Source of the DNA: Acidobacteriota bacterium
GTDB taxonomy: Bacteria; Acidobacteriota; Vicinamibacteria; Vicinamibacterales; SCN-69-37
NCBI GenBank assembly: GCA_020853395.1
Contig: JADYYY010000013.1
Span: forward strand, 1-64,000
Direction of reading: 5' to 3'
DNA: 64,000 nt
Shown here in pieces: positions 1 to 8,634 of the stretch; the stretch's first letter is position 1, and each line of letters opens with the position of its first letter. The translations under genes were made by a program, and so were the position numbers. The notes beneath the pieces were generated by a model. That model worked only from the letters and a program-made list of their open reading frames with translations, made no database searches and was not told the DNA's origin.

Positions 1-617
1 GGACTGCCGGACCGGACCAGAGGACTGCCGGACCGGACCAGAGGACTGCCGGACCGGACCAGAGGACTGCCGGACCGGACCAGAGGACTGCCGGACCGGA
101 CCAGAGGACTGCCGGACCGGACCAAAGGACCGCGGGACCGGACCAAAGGACTGCCGGACCGGACCAAAGGACCGCGGGACCGGACCAAAGGACCGAAGCG
201 CGCGAACCCGGAACCCGGGACCCAGGACCCGGGACCGCCGTCGATGTGAAGTCCGCTCTGCTGTCATCGATCCGTGAGCAGAACAAGACGTTCTACGGGA
301 TGGTCGTCGCGCAGGCGCAGAAGATCGAGGTCGAGCAGAACACCGTCGTGTTCACGTTCGCGCCAGTGCACCGATCGCTCCGGTCGCAGCTCGACGCGCG
401 CAAAGCCTGGGTGGAGCAGCTGGCGCACGCGGTGAGCGGCCGCCGCATGACGGTTCAGTCGTGCGAGTCCGAGCCGGCAGCGTCGCAGGCGGGCGGCGGG
501 GGCGACGCGGAGGCGCGCCACCAGGCCGAGCTGCGGTCGCGCGCGAAGGCCGAGCCAGCCGTGCAGGCCGTGCTCGACGTGTTCGGCGGCGACGTCGAGG
601 ACGTCGAGGAGATTTGA
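1..617 (+). CDS. dnaX: DNA polymerase III gamma/tau subunit, C-terminal part (5' end outside window)
   Basis: Clamp-loader subunit of the replicative polymerase; only the C-terminal part is present. The frame is open from base 3 to the TGA at 615-617. It runs first through nine heptapeptide repeats, then a Pro/Gly-rich linker, then a globular C-terminal domain with the DnaX-like signatures VVFTFAPVHRSLRSQLDARK and KAWVEQLA. A GTG at 246 is the first in-frame start codon, but it sits in the middle of the continuous frame, so translation almost certainly enters from upstream. It is followed by ybaB and recR, the conserved dnaX-ybaB-recR order, which supports the call independently. The tail is acidic (DVFGGDVEDVEEI). 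Gene identity is strong from context; the exact domain boundaries are inferred. Confidence 0.82.
   Translation, partial: TAGPDQRTAGPDQRTAGPDQRTAGPDQRTAGPDQRTAGPDQRTAGPDQRTAGPDQRTAGPDQRTEAREPGTRDPGPGTAVDVKSALLSSIREQNKTFYGMVVAQAQKIEVEQNTVVFTFAPVHRSLRSQLDARKAWVEQLAHAVSGRRMTVQSCESEPAASQAGGGGDAEARHQAELRSRAKAEPAVQAVLDVFGGDVEDVEEI
3..191 (+). repeat. 21-bp minisatellite, 9 copies, encoding TAGPDQR heptads in frame with dnaX
   Basis: Nine consecutive 21-bp units, each translating to T-A-G-P-D-Q-R in the dnaX frame. Two Thr codons (ACT, ACC), two Ala codons (GCC, GCG) and two Gln codons (CAG in copies 1-5, CAA in copies 6-9) are used. Every nucleotide difference between copies is therefore silent. 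The array may extend left of the window. It lies in the flexible linker that precedes the DnaX C-terminal domain. Confidence 0.9.
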
Positions 618-740
618 CGCGCGCATTGACGGCTCGAAATCCTTCCGCTGATGATTGAATTGACTCGTCTCGAGTGACGGCGGACCGTCGCCGCCTGGCT
701 CTGGCGCCAGACCCGCGACACAGGACCGAGGACCGATCCC

Positions 741-1040
741 ATGAACATTCAGAAGATGATGCAACAGGCCCAGCAGATGCAGGAGCGGCTGCAGAAGCAG
801 ATGGGCGAGATGACGGTGGACGCGTCCACGGGCGGCGGCATGGTCACCGTCCGCGTCAACGGCCACAAGCACCTCGTCAGCGTGACGATCGATCCCGAGG
901 TCGTGTCGAAGGACGACGTCGAGATGCTGCAGGACTTGATCGTCGCGGCGGTGAACGACGCGCATCGGAAGGTGGACGAGGCGCTCGCGCAGCAGATGCA
1001 GGGGATGATGGGCGGCCTGAGGATCCCCGGGCTCTCCTGA
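741..1040 (+). CDS. ybaB: YbaB/EbfC-family nucleoid-associated protein
   Basis: Small DNA-binding protein of 99 residues, a normal length for the family. It has the typical opening [20 protein letters not shown] (an amphipathic helix), the central segment [20 protein letters not shown] and the C-terminal helix ending in MGGLRIPGL. The family forms dimers that bind DNA and is nearly always found between dnaX and recR, as here. Its TGA overlaps the recR ATG (TGATG, 1038-1042), so the two are translationally coupled. A perfect 12-bp palindrome, TCTGGCGCCAGA, lies at 700-711 upstream; its role is unknown. Confidence 0.95.
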   Translation: MNIQKMMQQAQQMQERLQKQMGEMTVDASTGGGMVTVRVNGHKHLVSVTIDPEVVSKDDVEMLQDLIVAAVNDAHRKVDEALAQQMQGMMGGLRIPGLS

Positions 1041-1636
1041 TGGTGCGGGTCGATCCGCTGGCCGAGCTGATCACGGCGCTGCAGCGGCTGCCCGGCATCG
1101 GCGCGAGGAGCGCGCAGCGGCTCGCCTATCACCTGTTGAAGACGCCGCGCGAGGAGGTGGACGCGCTCTGTGCGGCGCTGCTCTCGGTCAAGGAGCGCGT
1201 CACCTACTGCTCGATCTGCAACAACATCACCGACGTCGATCCGTGCGCGTACTGCACCGCGGCCGATCGCGATCCAAAGGTCATCTGCGTGGTCGAGCAG
1301 CCCGAGAACGTCGCCGCGATCGAGAAGACGCGCGGGTTCCGCGGGCGGTACCACGTGCTGATGGGCGCGATCGCGCCGCTGCAGGGGATCGGGCCGGATG
1401 ACCTCAAGCTCAAGGGCCTGCTCGCGCGCGTGGACCAAGGCGGCGTCGAGGAAGTGATCCTGGCCACGAATCCTACCGTCGAGGGGGAGGCGACCGCGCT
1501 CTACGTGGCGCGGCTGCTCAAGCCGCTCGGCCCGCGCGTGACGCGCATCGCGATGGGCGTGCCGGTCGGCAGCGACATCGACTACACCGATGAGTTCACG
1601 ATGTCGAAGTCGATGGAAGGACGGCGCGAGATCTGA
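1040..1636 (+). CDS. recR: Recombination mediator protein RecR
   Basis: RecFOR-pathway protein that loads RecA at gaps. 198 residues, standard length. In order: a helix-hairpin-helix ([20 protein letters not shown]), a C4 zinc finger ([16 protein letters not shown], four Cys), a Toprim domain ([16 protein letters not shown], then [17 protein letters not shown]) and the C-terminal Walker-B-like tail. The start at 1040 overlaps the ybaB stop and gives the canonical N-terminus. A longer upstream reading frame exists only because the ybaB region is open in this frame. Confidence 0.97.
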   Translation: MVRVDPLAELITALQRLPGIGARSAQRLAYHLLKTPREEVDALCAALLSVKERVTYCSICNNITDVDPCAYCTAADRDPKVICVVEQPENVAAIEKTRGFRGRYHVLMGAIAPLQGIGPDDLKLKGLLARVDQGGVEEVILATNPTVEGEATALYVARLLKPLGPRVTRIAMGVPVGSDIDYTDEFTMSKSMEGRREI

Positions 1637-1723
1637 GCGGCGAGACCCGGTGTCGTTCCTCAAGAGATGCCCCAAGCGTTTCAAGACTCGGCGAGCGCGG
1701 GTCCTGTCGCCGTCTGGTGCCAT

Positions 1724-1740
1724 GTGGTGCTCGGCACCAC
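1724..1740. terminator. Short GC-rich hairpin downstream of recR
   Basis: Perfect 7-bp stem GTGGTGC / GCACCAC with a TCG loop, about 90 bp after the recR stop. No U-tract follows, so calling it a terminator is weak. It could also be a structured leader of the next gene. Confidence 0.2.
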
Positions 1741-1880
1741 GCGCGTGATCACGGCGTCGCCTGCGCGCCACGCGGGAGCGGCCCCGTCCGGCGCCACCTC
1801 CGCCGCGGGAGTTGTGAAACGCACTAAAGAGTCCCTGCCACCTGCCGATGACTCGGGCAGCGGGTGCGGTACCCCCGTGC

Positions 1881-3749
1881 ATGACGTCCCCCTCGACCTT
1901 TCCTTCAGTCTCTGACGGCGTCTCGGAACGGCAGGCGGCGTCGCTCGTCCGCGTGCCGCAGCCGGAGTACGACCGGCTGCGCGAGATCGCCGCGCGGAGC
2001 GCGCTCGTTGCGGCGGGCGCAATCGACGGCCTGTGGCACTGGGATCTGCGCACGCACGAGGTGTACTACTCCGCGCGGTGGAAAGCGATCGCGGGCCACG
2101 AGGAGTCCGAGATCGGCACCGCCTCGTCCGAGTGGCTGGATCGGGTGCATCCCGACGACCGGCCGCGCGTGCTGCGCGCCATCGACGCCTATCTCGCTGG
2201 CGGCCCGGAGGTCTTCGAGAGCGAACATCGACTCCGGCACAAGTCGGGCGGCTATCGGTGGGTGCGGGTGCGCGGCACGGCCGTGCGCGGCCGCGGCGGC
2301 GCCGCCACGCGCTTCGCCGGATCGATGAGCGACATCACCGATGGCAAGGTGGTGGATGCGCTCACCGGGCTGCCCAACCGGACCGTGCTCGGCAGCCGTT
2401 TGGAGGCGCAGCACACGCGCGCGAGGCCCGACAGCCTGTTCGCGCTGCTGTTCCTGGACCTCGACGACTTCAAGGACGTCAACGACACGCTCGGCCACCA
2501 GGCCGGCGACGAGCTGCTCAAGGACGTGGCGCACCGGATCGAGCACTGCCTGCGCGCCACCGACGTCGTGGATCGTGCCGGACAGCCGAGCGGCGCGGTG
2601 CGCGTCCCCGAGCACATGCTCGCGCGCATCGGTGGGGACGAGTTCGTGATCCTCTTGCAGGACATCCCCGGGCCGCTCGAAGCGACGCGCGTGGCCGAGC
2701 GCATCCAGCGCGCCCTGGCCGCGCCCGTCCGCGTGGGCGATCGCGACGTCGTGGCAACGGCGAGCATCGGGATCGCGGTGAACCGTGCGTCGCTCGTGAA
2801 GCCCGAGGACGCGGTGCGCGACGCCGACACCGCGATGTACCGCGCGAAGGCGCTCGGCAAGGGGCGATACGAGCTGTTCGATGCCGAGATGCGCGCCGAC
2901 GTCGAAGAACGGCGCCGCCTCGATGCCGATCTGCGGTTCGGCATCGAGCGCCGCGAGTTCATGCCCTACTACCAGCCGATCGTCGATCTCGTTTCGGGCG
3001 GTCTCGTCGGTTTCGAGGCGCTGCTCAGGTGGCGGCATCCCGAGCGCGGCGTGGTGCTGCCGGCCGAGTTCGTGCCGCTCCTGGAGGCCACGGGCCTCGT
3101 GCTGCCGATTGGCCGCCGCTTCATCGAGGACGTCTGTGCGCAGTTGCAGGCCTGGCAGACGAAGCACGCCGGGCCGGCGCCGTTGTCGGTGACGATGAAC
3201 TTCGCGACCCGCCAGATCCTCGAGGCCGGGCTCGTGCACCGGCTCATCGACGTGCTCGGCGGCTGCGCGCTCCAGCCCGAACAGGTCGTCGTCGAAGTGA
3301 ACGAGTCGGCCGTCATCGCCAACCGTGACGCCGCGGCGGACGTCATCGGACGGCTGCGGTCCGCGGGCATCAGGGTGGTGCTCGACGACTTCGGCACGGG
3401 CTACTCGTCGCTGTCGTGCCTCCATGAGCTGCCGATTGCCGGCGTGAAGCTCGATCGCACGTTCATCGCGATCGAGCATTCGCATCCCGGCCTCGTCGGC
3501 GCCGTCGTCGCGTTGGCGAGCCAGCTCCGCCTCAGCGTCACGGCGGAAGGCATCGAGACCCAGGCACAGTGCGAGCAACTGCGATCGCTGGGCTGCCGCT
3601 ATGGCCAAGGCTACCTCTTCTCGCATCCGCTCGACGCCGCGTCGGCCGAGGCGCTCATCCGGCGTGAGCCGCGCTGGAACACGGGACAGGGTGAGCCGAC
3701 CACGACCGTGGCGTCTTCCACGTCGCTCCAGCCGCACCCGTTGCGCTAG
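1881..3749 (+). CDS. PAS-GGDEF-EAL protein (cyclic-di-GMP turnover)
   Basis: Soluble sensor and c-di-GMP enzyme of 622 residues. A PAS-fold domain (about residues 25-130; motifs IDGLWHWDLRTHEVYYS and HRLRHKSGGYRWVRVRG) feeds a GGDEF domain with an intact signature (ARIGGDEFVIL, G251) and an EAL domain with an intact E379-A-L-L motif. The EAL metal-binding and loop residues are present: VVLDDFGTGYSS, GVKLDRTFI, AEGIETQAQ and GCRYGQGYLF. Both cyclase and phosphodiesterase halves look competent; which dominates cannot be read from sequence. No membrane segment or signal peptide is visible. An in-frame ATG at 1848 gives an 11-residue longer alternative. It is monocistronic and convergent with the next gene. 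Confidence 0.93.
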   Translation: MTSPSTFPSVSDGVSERQAASLVRVPQPEYDRLREIAARSALVAAGAIDGLWHWDLRTHEVYYSARWKAIAGHEESEIGTASSEWLDRVHPDDRPRVLRAIDAYLAGGPEVFESEHRLRHKSGGYRWVRVRGTAVRGRGGAATRFAGSMSDITDGKVVDALTGLPNRTVLGSRLEAQHTRARPDSLFALLFLDLDDFKDVNDTLGHQAGDELLKDVAHRIEHCLRATDVVDRAGQPSGAVRVPEHMLARIGGDEFVILLQDIPGPLEATRVAERIQRALAAPVRVGDRDVVATASIGIAVNRASLVKPEDAVRDADTAMYRAKALGKGRYELFDAEMRADVEERRRLDADLRFGIERREFMPYYQPIVDLVSGGLVGFEALLRWRHPERGVVLPAEFVPLLEATGLVLPIGRRFIEDVCAQLQAWQTKHAGPAPLSVTMNFATRQILEAGLVHRLIDVLGGCALQPEQVVVEVNESAVIANRDAAADVIGRLRSAGIRVVLDDFGTGYSSLSCLHELPIAGVKLDRTFIAIEHSHPGLVGAVVALASQLRLSVTAEGIETQAQCEQLRSLGCRYGQGYLFSHPLDAASAEALIRREPRWNTGQGEPTTTVASSTSLQPHPLR

Positions 3750-3827
3750 CGGAGTGTTCGTCTTCGCGGATGCGCTGGCGAACGCGGGCCTGAAGAGGAC
3801 CCGCACCTGAAGATCTGATCTCAGCCC

Positions 3828-4814
3828 TCAGACGCGAGGTCGATCGATTGTCCGGGTCGTCGCCCCGGCTCTCGTGGCCCACAGCACCAGGCCCACCGCC
3901 GCCCACGCCGTCATTCGCACCTTGCGCACGAGTGCGGCTTGCGTGCCGACGCCGCGCGCGAGGCCGATCGCCGCGGCGACCTGCTCCGAGCTGACCTCGT
4001 CCACGCCGACCCGCAGCGGCACGACCTTGAAGACGACGTTGATCACGCGGTTGACGCTGTCGAGCACGAACGCCTGGAGCGGCTGTGACTCGCCGGTGAG
4101 CAGCGAGAGGATCAGCCAGGCCTCGAGGAAGCTCACGAGATGGAAACCAAGCTCCGAGGCTGCCAGCAGGCCGAGCCGCGCGCCCTTGTGGCCGGGCGAG
4201 CCGTACGTGCGGGCTTCGAAGTCGCGTACGCGATCGACGACGCGGCGGAGGCGAGCGGAGGGAAGGCGGCTCACGATCGCGCTCGCGGCGGCGGGGCGCT
4301 GCCAGGCGATCCAGCAGGCGCCGACGAGCACGGCGCCCATGAGCCCGAGCACTGCGATTCCCGCCTGCTGCAGGCGGGCGGGCAGATCGAACGCGGCGAT
4401 CATCGCGATCGCGCCGGCGATCACGTAGAGCGCCACCGACACGCTGTAGAAGAAGTTCTCCGCGAAGAGCGCCGCGAGCGCCTGCGTCGCATCCATGTGC
4501 GGCCGAAGGTAGACGGCTTTCGCGGGCTCGCTCGCCGCCAGGCCGAGCGGCGTGATGTTGCCGAGCGCGTCGCCGCTGATCGTGGCGGCGATGGCCGCGC
4601 GGAGCGGCACTTTGCGTTCGAAGAGCGCGACCCATGCGCACGTGCGCAGAGCGAAGCGCACGAATGCGAGCGCCATGATGAGCCCGAAGCCGGCGCCCAC
4701 GCGGCCCAGCCCGTCGCGGACGGTCGCGAGGCCGCCGACGTCCCGCACCTGCCAGGCGAGCAGCACGATGCCGATCGCCGTGACGGCGCTGTTCGTGAGG
4801 GATCGGCGGCTCAT
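3828..4814 (-). CDS. Flippase-like integral membrane protein (lysylphosphatidylglycerol synthase TM family)
   Basis: About 328 residues, mostly hydrophobic helices, matching the LPG_synthase_TM/UPF0104 pattern: SGDALGNITPLGLAASEPAK early and SVNRVINVVFKVVPLRVGVD late, the two loops that define the family. Such proteins lack the aminoacyl-transferase domain of MprF and are proposed lipid flippases. The start at 4814 (MSRRSLTNS) is preferred. An in-frame ATG at 4847 would leave only 9 bp to the divergent gene at 4857. A relative with the same architecture lies at 35643-36602. Confidence 0.78.
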   Translation of the reverse strand: MSRRSLTNSAVTAIGIVLLAWQVRDVGGLATVRDGLGRVGAGFGLIMALAFVRFALRTCAWVALFERKVPLRAAIAATISGDALGNITPLGLAASEPAKAVYLRPHMDATQALAALFAENFFYSVSVALYVIAGAIAMIAAFDLPARLQQAGIAVLGLMGAVLVGACWIAWQRPAAASAIVSRLPSARLRRVVDRVRDFEARTYGSPGHKGARLGLLAASELGFHLVSFLEAWLILSLLTGESQPLQAFVLDSVNRVINVVFKVVPLRVGVDEVSSEQVAAAIGLARGVGTQAALVRKVRMTAWAAVGLVLWATRAGATTRTIDRPRV

Positions 4815-4856
4815 CGGGAGGGCGCGGCTGCAGGCTGATGATGACATAATCGCCGG

Positions 4857-5492
4857 ATGCTTCCGGCGTCGTACGCCGCGCCAGCAGCCGCGATCATCAC
4901 GCTCGGCGGCGTGCTGGCCTGCTTCTTCGGCTACCGGCTGTTCCGGCTCGTGCTCGGCATCTACGGCTTCGTCGCCGGGGCGATGATTGCCACGCAGATG
5001 ATGGGACCGTCGTCGAGCGTCTGGACGCTGTCGGTGGCGGCCGTGGTCGGCGGCGTGGTGGGCGGCGCGCTGATGATCGCGGCGTACTTCATCGGCGTCG
5101 GGCTCGTCGGCGCCGGGCTCGCAGCGCTCGCATTGAACCTCGGGTGGCGGCTGGTCGGCGGCGAGCCGCCGACCTGGCTGCTCGTCGTCGTCGCCGTGCT
5201 CGGCGCGCTCGGCGCCCTGTCGGTCGCTCGCTTGGTCGTGATTCTCGGCACCGCGACGGCGGGAGCGTGGACGATCATCGTCGGCGCGCTCGCGCTGATG
5301 GGTGATCGCGCGGCTACTCGCGCGGCGAGAACCGGCGACGTCTGGATCCTCTATCCGCTCGACCCGCTGCCGGAGCGGTGGTGGTACACGGTCGGGTGGG
5401 TCGCGCTCCTCGTGGTGGGCGCGATCGTGCAGTTGTCCACTTCAACGCGAGGGGGCAGGAGCAGGGCCAGGAAACGAAAGGCGGCCGCGTAG
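4857..5492 (+). CDS. DUF4203-type multi-pass membrane protein
   Basis: 211 residues with about six to seven hydrophobic segments and a basic C-terminal tail (GGRSRARKRKAAA). The repeated Gly/Ala-rich segments, such as GYRLFRLVLGIYGFVAGAMI and VVGGVVGGALMIAAYFIGVG, resemble the TMEM198/DUF4203 family. The molecular function is not known. It is divergent from the flippase-like gene with a very short shared leader and is followed 33 bp later by OsmC. Confidence 0.6.
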   Translation: MLPASYAAPAAAIITLGGVLACFFGYRLFRLVLGIYGFVAGAMIATQMMGPSSSVWTLSVAAVVGGVVGGALMIAAYFIGVGLVGAGLAALALNLGWRLVGGEPPTWLLVVVAVLGALGALSVARLVVILGTATAGAWTIIVGALALMGDRAATRAARTGDVWILYPLDPLPERWWYTVGWVALLVVGAIVQLSTSTRGGRSRARKRKAAA

Positions 5493-5525
5493 ACTGCGGC
5501 CGCGCATCATCTCAAGGAGCAGGAC

Positions 5526-5969
5526 ATGGCACAGTTCTCACGGCACGTCTCGGTCGATTGGAACGGCACGCTCATGGACGGGAAGGGCGTGGCGAAGGCC
5601 GGTACCGGCGCGTTCACGCTGCCGGTCACGTTTCCGCAGCGCATCGGCGAATCGGGCGGCGCGACCAGTCCCGAAGAGTTGATCGCCGCCGCGCATGCCG
5701 CCTGCTACGCCATGGTCGTGGCCGGCACGATGGCGCGCAACAACATCACGGCGAAGGCGCACCACGTGACCTGCACCGTCACGGCCGACAAGACCGACGC
5801 CGGCATCACGATCACGACGTCGCATCTCGACGTCGTCGCCGAAGGGGTGCAGGGCGCCGATGCGGCGAAGTTCACGCAGCTCGTGACGGAGGCCGAGAAG
5901 GGTTGTCCTGTGTCGCGCGCGCTGCGCGGCGGGACGATGAACATCGAGGTGAAGGTCAGCGTGAGGTAG
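5526..5969 (+). CDS. OsmC-family peroxiredoxin
   Basis: 147-residue thiol peroxidase of the OsmC/Ohr superfamily. The two reactive cysteines are in their family contexts: C60 in AAAHAACYAM (on the central helix) and C127 in EKGCPVSRAL. The N-terminus (VDWNGTLMDGKG) and TSPEELIAAAHA match the OsmC rather than the Ohr subgroup. The family reduces organic and lipid hydroperoxides in the cytoplasm. A good ribosome-binding site (AAGGAG, 7 nt upstream) fixes the start. A second, more divergent OsmC-family gene lies at 28483. Confidence 0.93.
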   Translation: MAQFSRHVSVDWNGTLMDGKGVAKAGTGAFTLPVTFPQRIGESGGATSPEELIAAAHAACYAMVVAGTMARNNITAKAHHVTCTVTADKTDAGITITTSHLDVVAEGVQGADAAKFTQLVTEAEKGCPVSRALRGGTMNIEVKVSVR

Positions 5970-6404
5970 AACGCCAGCCGAGAGCGAGTCGGCGGCCGTT
6001 CCATCGTGAGCGGCTTCGTGACCGATGTAGGGATGGCCGCTCGATCGATGATCGCGTCGATGACGTCGATCGCTTGCGGGACGTCAGCGTCCGTTGGTAC
6101 GGCCGGCACGGCGCGCGCTCATGCGAATGCGATCGGCTTCTTGCGGCGACCGAGCACAGGCGTCGCGGGGGCCGGTCGTCTTTTGCATCGGAGTCGTCGG
6201 CGAACAGTCCGAGGGATCGATCCAGGCGGTTGAGACCTCGCATACGGCGGGGATCGGCGGCCGTTGACTACGAACCAGACGTCTTGGCGTTGAGTTGCTT
6301 GGCCGGCCTGACGCGCCGCTTCGACGTCCGCCAGGCTCGCGCTGTTCGCCAGGCTGCAGGCCGGAGCGGCTGACCTGTGCCAGTCGAGTCGAGGGGAGGG
6401 CATC
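5970..6404. other. Gene-free interval (435 bp)
   Basis: No reading frame here has plausible start signals or recognisable protein features. The open frames on both strands are Arg/Ser-rich and look like GC-driven noise. The promoter of the following cupin gene must lie here, but I could not identify convincing -35/-10 boxes. Confidence 0.5.
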
Positions 6405-6803
6405 ATGTCGGACACGTCGAACGAAGATCTCGAGCGCCGGAGGCCGCATGCGAAGCCTGCGGCAGGACCGTACCTGGAGCTGGACCTCGCGAGAGAGCTC
6501 GAGGCGCTCCACGGCGAATCCGCGTGGAAGAGCGGTCACAACGCGAAGACGCTCGTGAAGTTCGGCAACCTGCGCGTGGTCCTGATAGCGCTCGAGGCGC
6601 GGGCGCGCATCGCGCCGCATGACACCGAAGGACAGATCTCGATCCAGACCGTGCGTGGTCGCGTCCACGTGCGCGCAGAAGGCCGCACGTTCAACCTACC
6701 CGTGGGCAGCTTGCTCGCGCTGGATCATGGCGTGCGCCACGATGTCGAGGCGCTCGAAGACAGCGCGTTGCTCTTGACCATCGGGTGGCCGTCGGGAGCC
6801 TGA
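6405..6803 (+). CDS. Small cupin-fold protein
   Basis: 132 residues with a single cupin beta-barrel: motif 1 region ARIAPHDTEGQISIQTVRGR, then a turn with LPVGSLLALDHGVRHDVEAL. The usual metal ligands are incomplete: only the H in APHDTEG and the H in VRHDVEA are obvious. A metal-independent binding or sensor role is therefore possible. The N-terminal 25 residues are polar and charged. A clear ribosome-binding site (GAGGGGAGGG) precedes the ATG. It is monocistronic. The substrate is unknown. Confidence 0.75.
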   Translation: MSDTSNEDLERRRPHAKPAAGPYLELDLARELEALHGESAWKSGHNAKTLVKFGNLRVVLIALEARARIAPHDTEGQISIQTVRGRVHVRAEGRTFNLPVGSLLALDHGVRHDVEALEDSALLLTIGWPSGA

Positions 6804-7118
6804 GAGGCAGACGCGCAGGGCGCGTGCTTCGCGGGTGGCCGCCCTAGAGCCGCGCAGCGTCACGCCTCGCTGAAAGACCGACGAGCGGCGAACAGCGCCG
6901 AAATCTCGTCGGCCGTTGCGCCGGCCGGCCGCGTGCTATGCTGGAGGCCGGATCTTTGCCACGCGCTCTGCCTCGTGTCGGCTGACCAGCCTTCCTGACT
7001 CGCGTTCGAGTCCTTAGCTTCGAGACGAAATCCGCCGGCGTCCACGCGACGTCCGGGAGCCGTGTCGCCATGCTGGCGCCGGCCATTTTCGTCCAGAAGA
7101 GACGACCAGGAAGCTCTC
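6804..7118. other. Leader/promoter region of the DEAD-box helicase gene
   Basis: 315 bp without a supported gene. A long 5' leader is common for cold-inducible DEAD-box genes. A weak promoter candidate, TTGCGC (6916-6921) and TATGCT (6937-6942), has a short 15-bp spacer. GC-rich dyads such as CCGGCCGG lie between the boxes. Regulation by leader structure is possible but not shown. Confidence 0.3.
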
Positions 7119-8387
7119 ATGTCCATCGTTCCAGCCGCGCCGTCCACGTTCGCTGATCTCGGTCTGTCCCCCGTGCTCTGCCATGCGCTCGTTCGTCTCG
7201 GGTACGCGCAGCCGACGCCCGTGCAGGCTGCATCGATTCCCATCGTGCTCACGGGCCGTGACCTCTTTGCTCGCGCGCAGACCGGCACGGGGAAGACGGC
7301 CGCCTTCGCGTTGCCGATGATCGATCGGCTGCATGCCGCGACCGACCGGGCGGCGCGGCCGCGTGGTCCCCGCGGCCTCGTGCTCGTGCCCACTCGTGAG
7401 CTCGCCGTGCAGGTCGATCGTGCCGTCGCGCGCTACGGTGCGACGGCTCGCGTGCGCACCGCCGTCATCTTCGGCGGCGTGTCGATGGTCCACCAGTTGC
7501 GCGCCCTCGCGCAGCGGCCCGACATCGTCGTCGCGACGCCGGGGCGGCTGATCGATCACGTGCAGCGTCGATCGATCGACCTGTCGGCGGTCGAGATCCT
7601 GGTCGTCGACGAGGCCGATCGCATGATGGACGTCGGCTTCCTGCCGGCGATCCGCCGCTTGACGGCCGCGCTGCCGAAGGATCGCCAGACGCTCCTGTTC
7701 TCGGCGACGCTCCCGCGGGACGTCGTCGCGCTCGCCGCCGACATGACGCGATCGCCCGAGCACGTCGACGTGGGCGAGAAGATGGTGGCGCCCACGGTCA
7801 CGCACCACGTGCATCCGGTGGCGGATCACCGGAAGCCGGACCTGCTCGCGCGCGTGCTGGCGCAGGCGCCGGTGGGACAGGCGCTGGTGTTCTGCCGGAC
7901 GAAGCGCGGCTCGGATCGCGTCGGCCGGCACCTGGACGGTCTCGGGATCGCGACGTCGGTGATCCACGGCAACAAGAGCCAGTCGGCGCGCACGCGCGCG
8001 CTCGACGGGTTCCGCACTGGCCGCGTGCGCGTGCTCGTCGCGACCGACATCGCCGCGCGCGGTCTCGACATCGCGCAGTTGCCGCTCGTCGTCAACTACG
8101 ACCTCCCGATGGTCGCGCAGGACTACGTGCACCGGATCGGCCGGACAGGACGCGCGGGCGTCACCGGGCGCGCGGTGTCGCTCGTGGGGCCGAACGATCG
8201 CGACATGCTGTCGGACATCGAGCGTCTCGTGCGGACTGGGATCGAACGCGTCTCGGTCGAGGGGTTCGAGGCTGGTGCCGAACAGGCGCGTCCCGCTCCG
8301 CCCACGGCATTCCGGCGCCATTCGTCACCGCGCGGGCCCGCCGGGCGGCGTCGGTTTGGCGCTCGGCCCGCTCGCCGGCACGCGTAG
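7119..8387 (+). CDS. DEAD-box ATP-dependent RNA helicase, RhlE-like
   Basis: 422 residues with the complete DEAD-box motif series: Q motif (PTPVQAASIP), I (AQTGTGKT), Ia (PTRELAVQV), Ib (TPGRLID), II (VDEADRMMD), III (FSAT), IV (ALVFCRTKRG), V (ATDIAARGLDI) and VI (HRIGRTGRAG). The C-terminus is short and basic (RRRFGARPARRHA), as in RhlE-type proteins acting in ribosome assembly or mRNA turnover. The start at 7119 follows CCAGGAAG. An upstream in-frame start at 7062 would add an Arg-rich tail atypical for the family. Confidence 0.93.
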   Translation: MSIVPAAPSTFADLGLSPVLCHALVRLGYAQPTPVQAASIPIVLTGRDLFARAQTGTGKTAAFALPMIDRLHAATDRAARPRGPRGLVLVPTRELAVQVDRAVARYGATARVRTAVIFGGVSMVHQLRALAQRPDIVVATPGRLIDHVQRRSIDLSAVEILVVDEADRMMDVGFLPAIRRLTAALPKDRQTLLFSATLPRDVVALAADMTRSPEHVDVGEKMVAPTVTHHVHPVADHRKPDLLARVLAQAPVGQALVFCRTKRGSDRVGRHLDGLGIATSVIHGNKSQSARTRALDGFRTGRVRVLVATDIAARGLDIAQLPLVVNYDLPMVAQDYVHRIGRTGRAGVTGRAVSLVGPNDRDMLSDIERLVRTGIERVSVEGFEAGAEQARPAPPTAFRRHSSPRGPAGRRRFGARPARRHA

Positions 8388-8550
8388 CGCCAGGACGCGC
8401 GCCAGGTCGTGCGGGCCGCGCCGCGGTTCGCCCTGACGATCCGTTGCGACGGCTGGGCGTCAGCGCCTCGTTCGGACGAGTTCGCCGGTGGCGGGTGACG
8501 CCGCGTGCTTCACCCGCGTCTGCGATTGCTGCGCGTGCGCGTGGGAGAAG

Positions 8551-8580
8551 TTGCGCCTGTTGACAGCGTTGGCCTAAAAT
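8551..8580 (+). promoter_or_regulatory. Sigma-70-type promoter for tRNA-Asn
   Basis: TTGCGC at 8551-8556 and TAAAAT at 8575-8580 are separated by 18 bp; transcription would start about 50 bp before the tRNA. An overlapping TTGACA (8560-8565) is only 9 bp from the same -10 and cannot serve as its -35. Confidence 0.5.
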
Positions 8581-8592
8581 CAATGGTCTTGC

Positions 8593-8612
8593 CCGAGGCG
8601 AAATCGCCTCGG
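8593..8612. other. Perfect hairpin in the tRNA-Asn leader
   Basis: CCGAGGCG / CGCCTCGG with an AAAT loop, an 8-bp perfect stem between the promoter and the tRNA 5' end. It may be a processing or folding element of the precursor. It could also terminate readthrough from upstream, although no U-run follows. Confidence 0.4.
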
Positions 8613-8634
8613 CAGAGTGCGTCCTTCCCGCCGT

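Noticed and set aside
1..240. CRISPR array at the window start
   Set aside because: The repeat units are contiguous 21-mers without spacers and keep the dnaX frame.
749..2053. Long minus-strand frame over ybaB and recR
   Set aside because: Shadow of the coding strand; Arg/His-rich, no domain, and it runs across two well-supported genes.
1905..3806. 633-codon minus-strand frame opposite the GGDEF-EAL gene
   Set aside because: Composition and lack of motifs show a GC-driven antisense frame.
8560..8580. TTGACA with TAAAAT as promoter
   Set aside because: Spacer is only 9 bp; TTGCGC at 8551-8556 gives an 18-bp spacer with the same -10.
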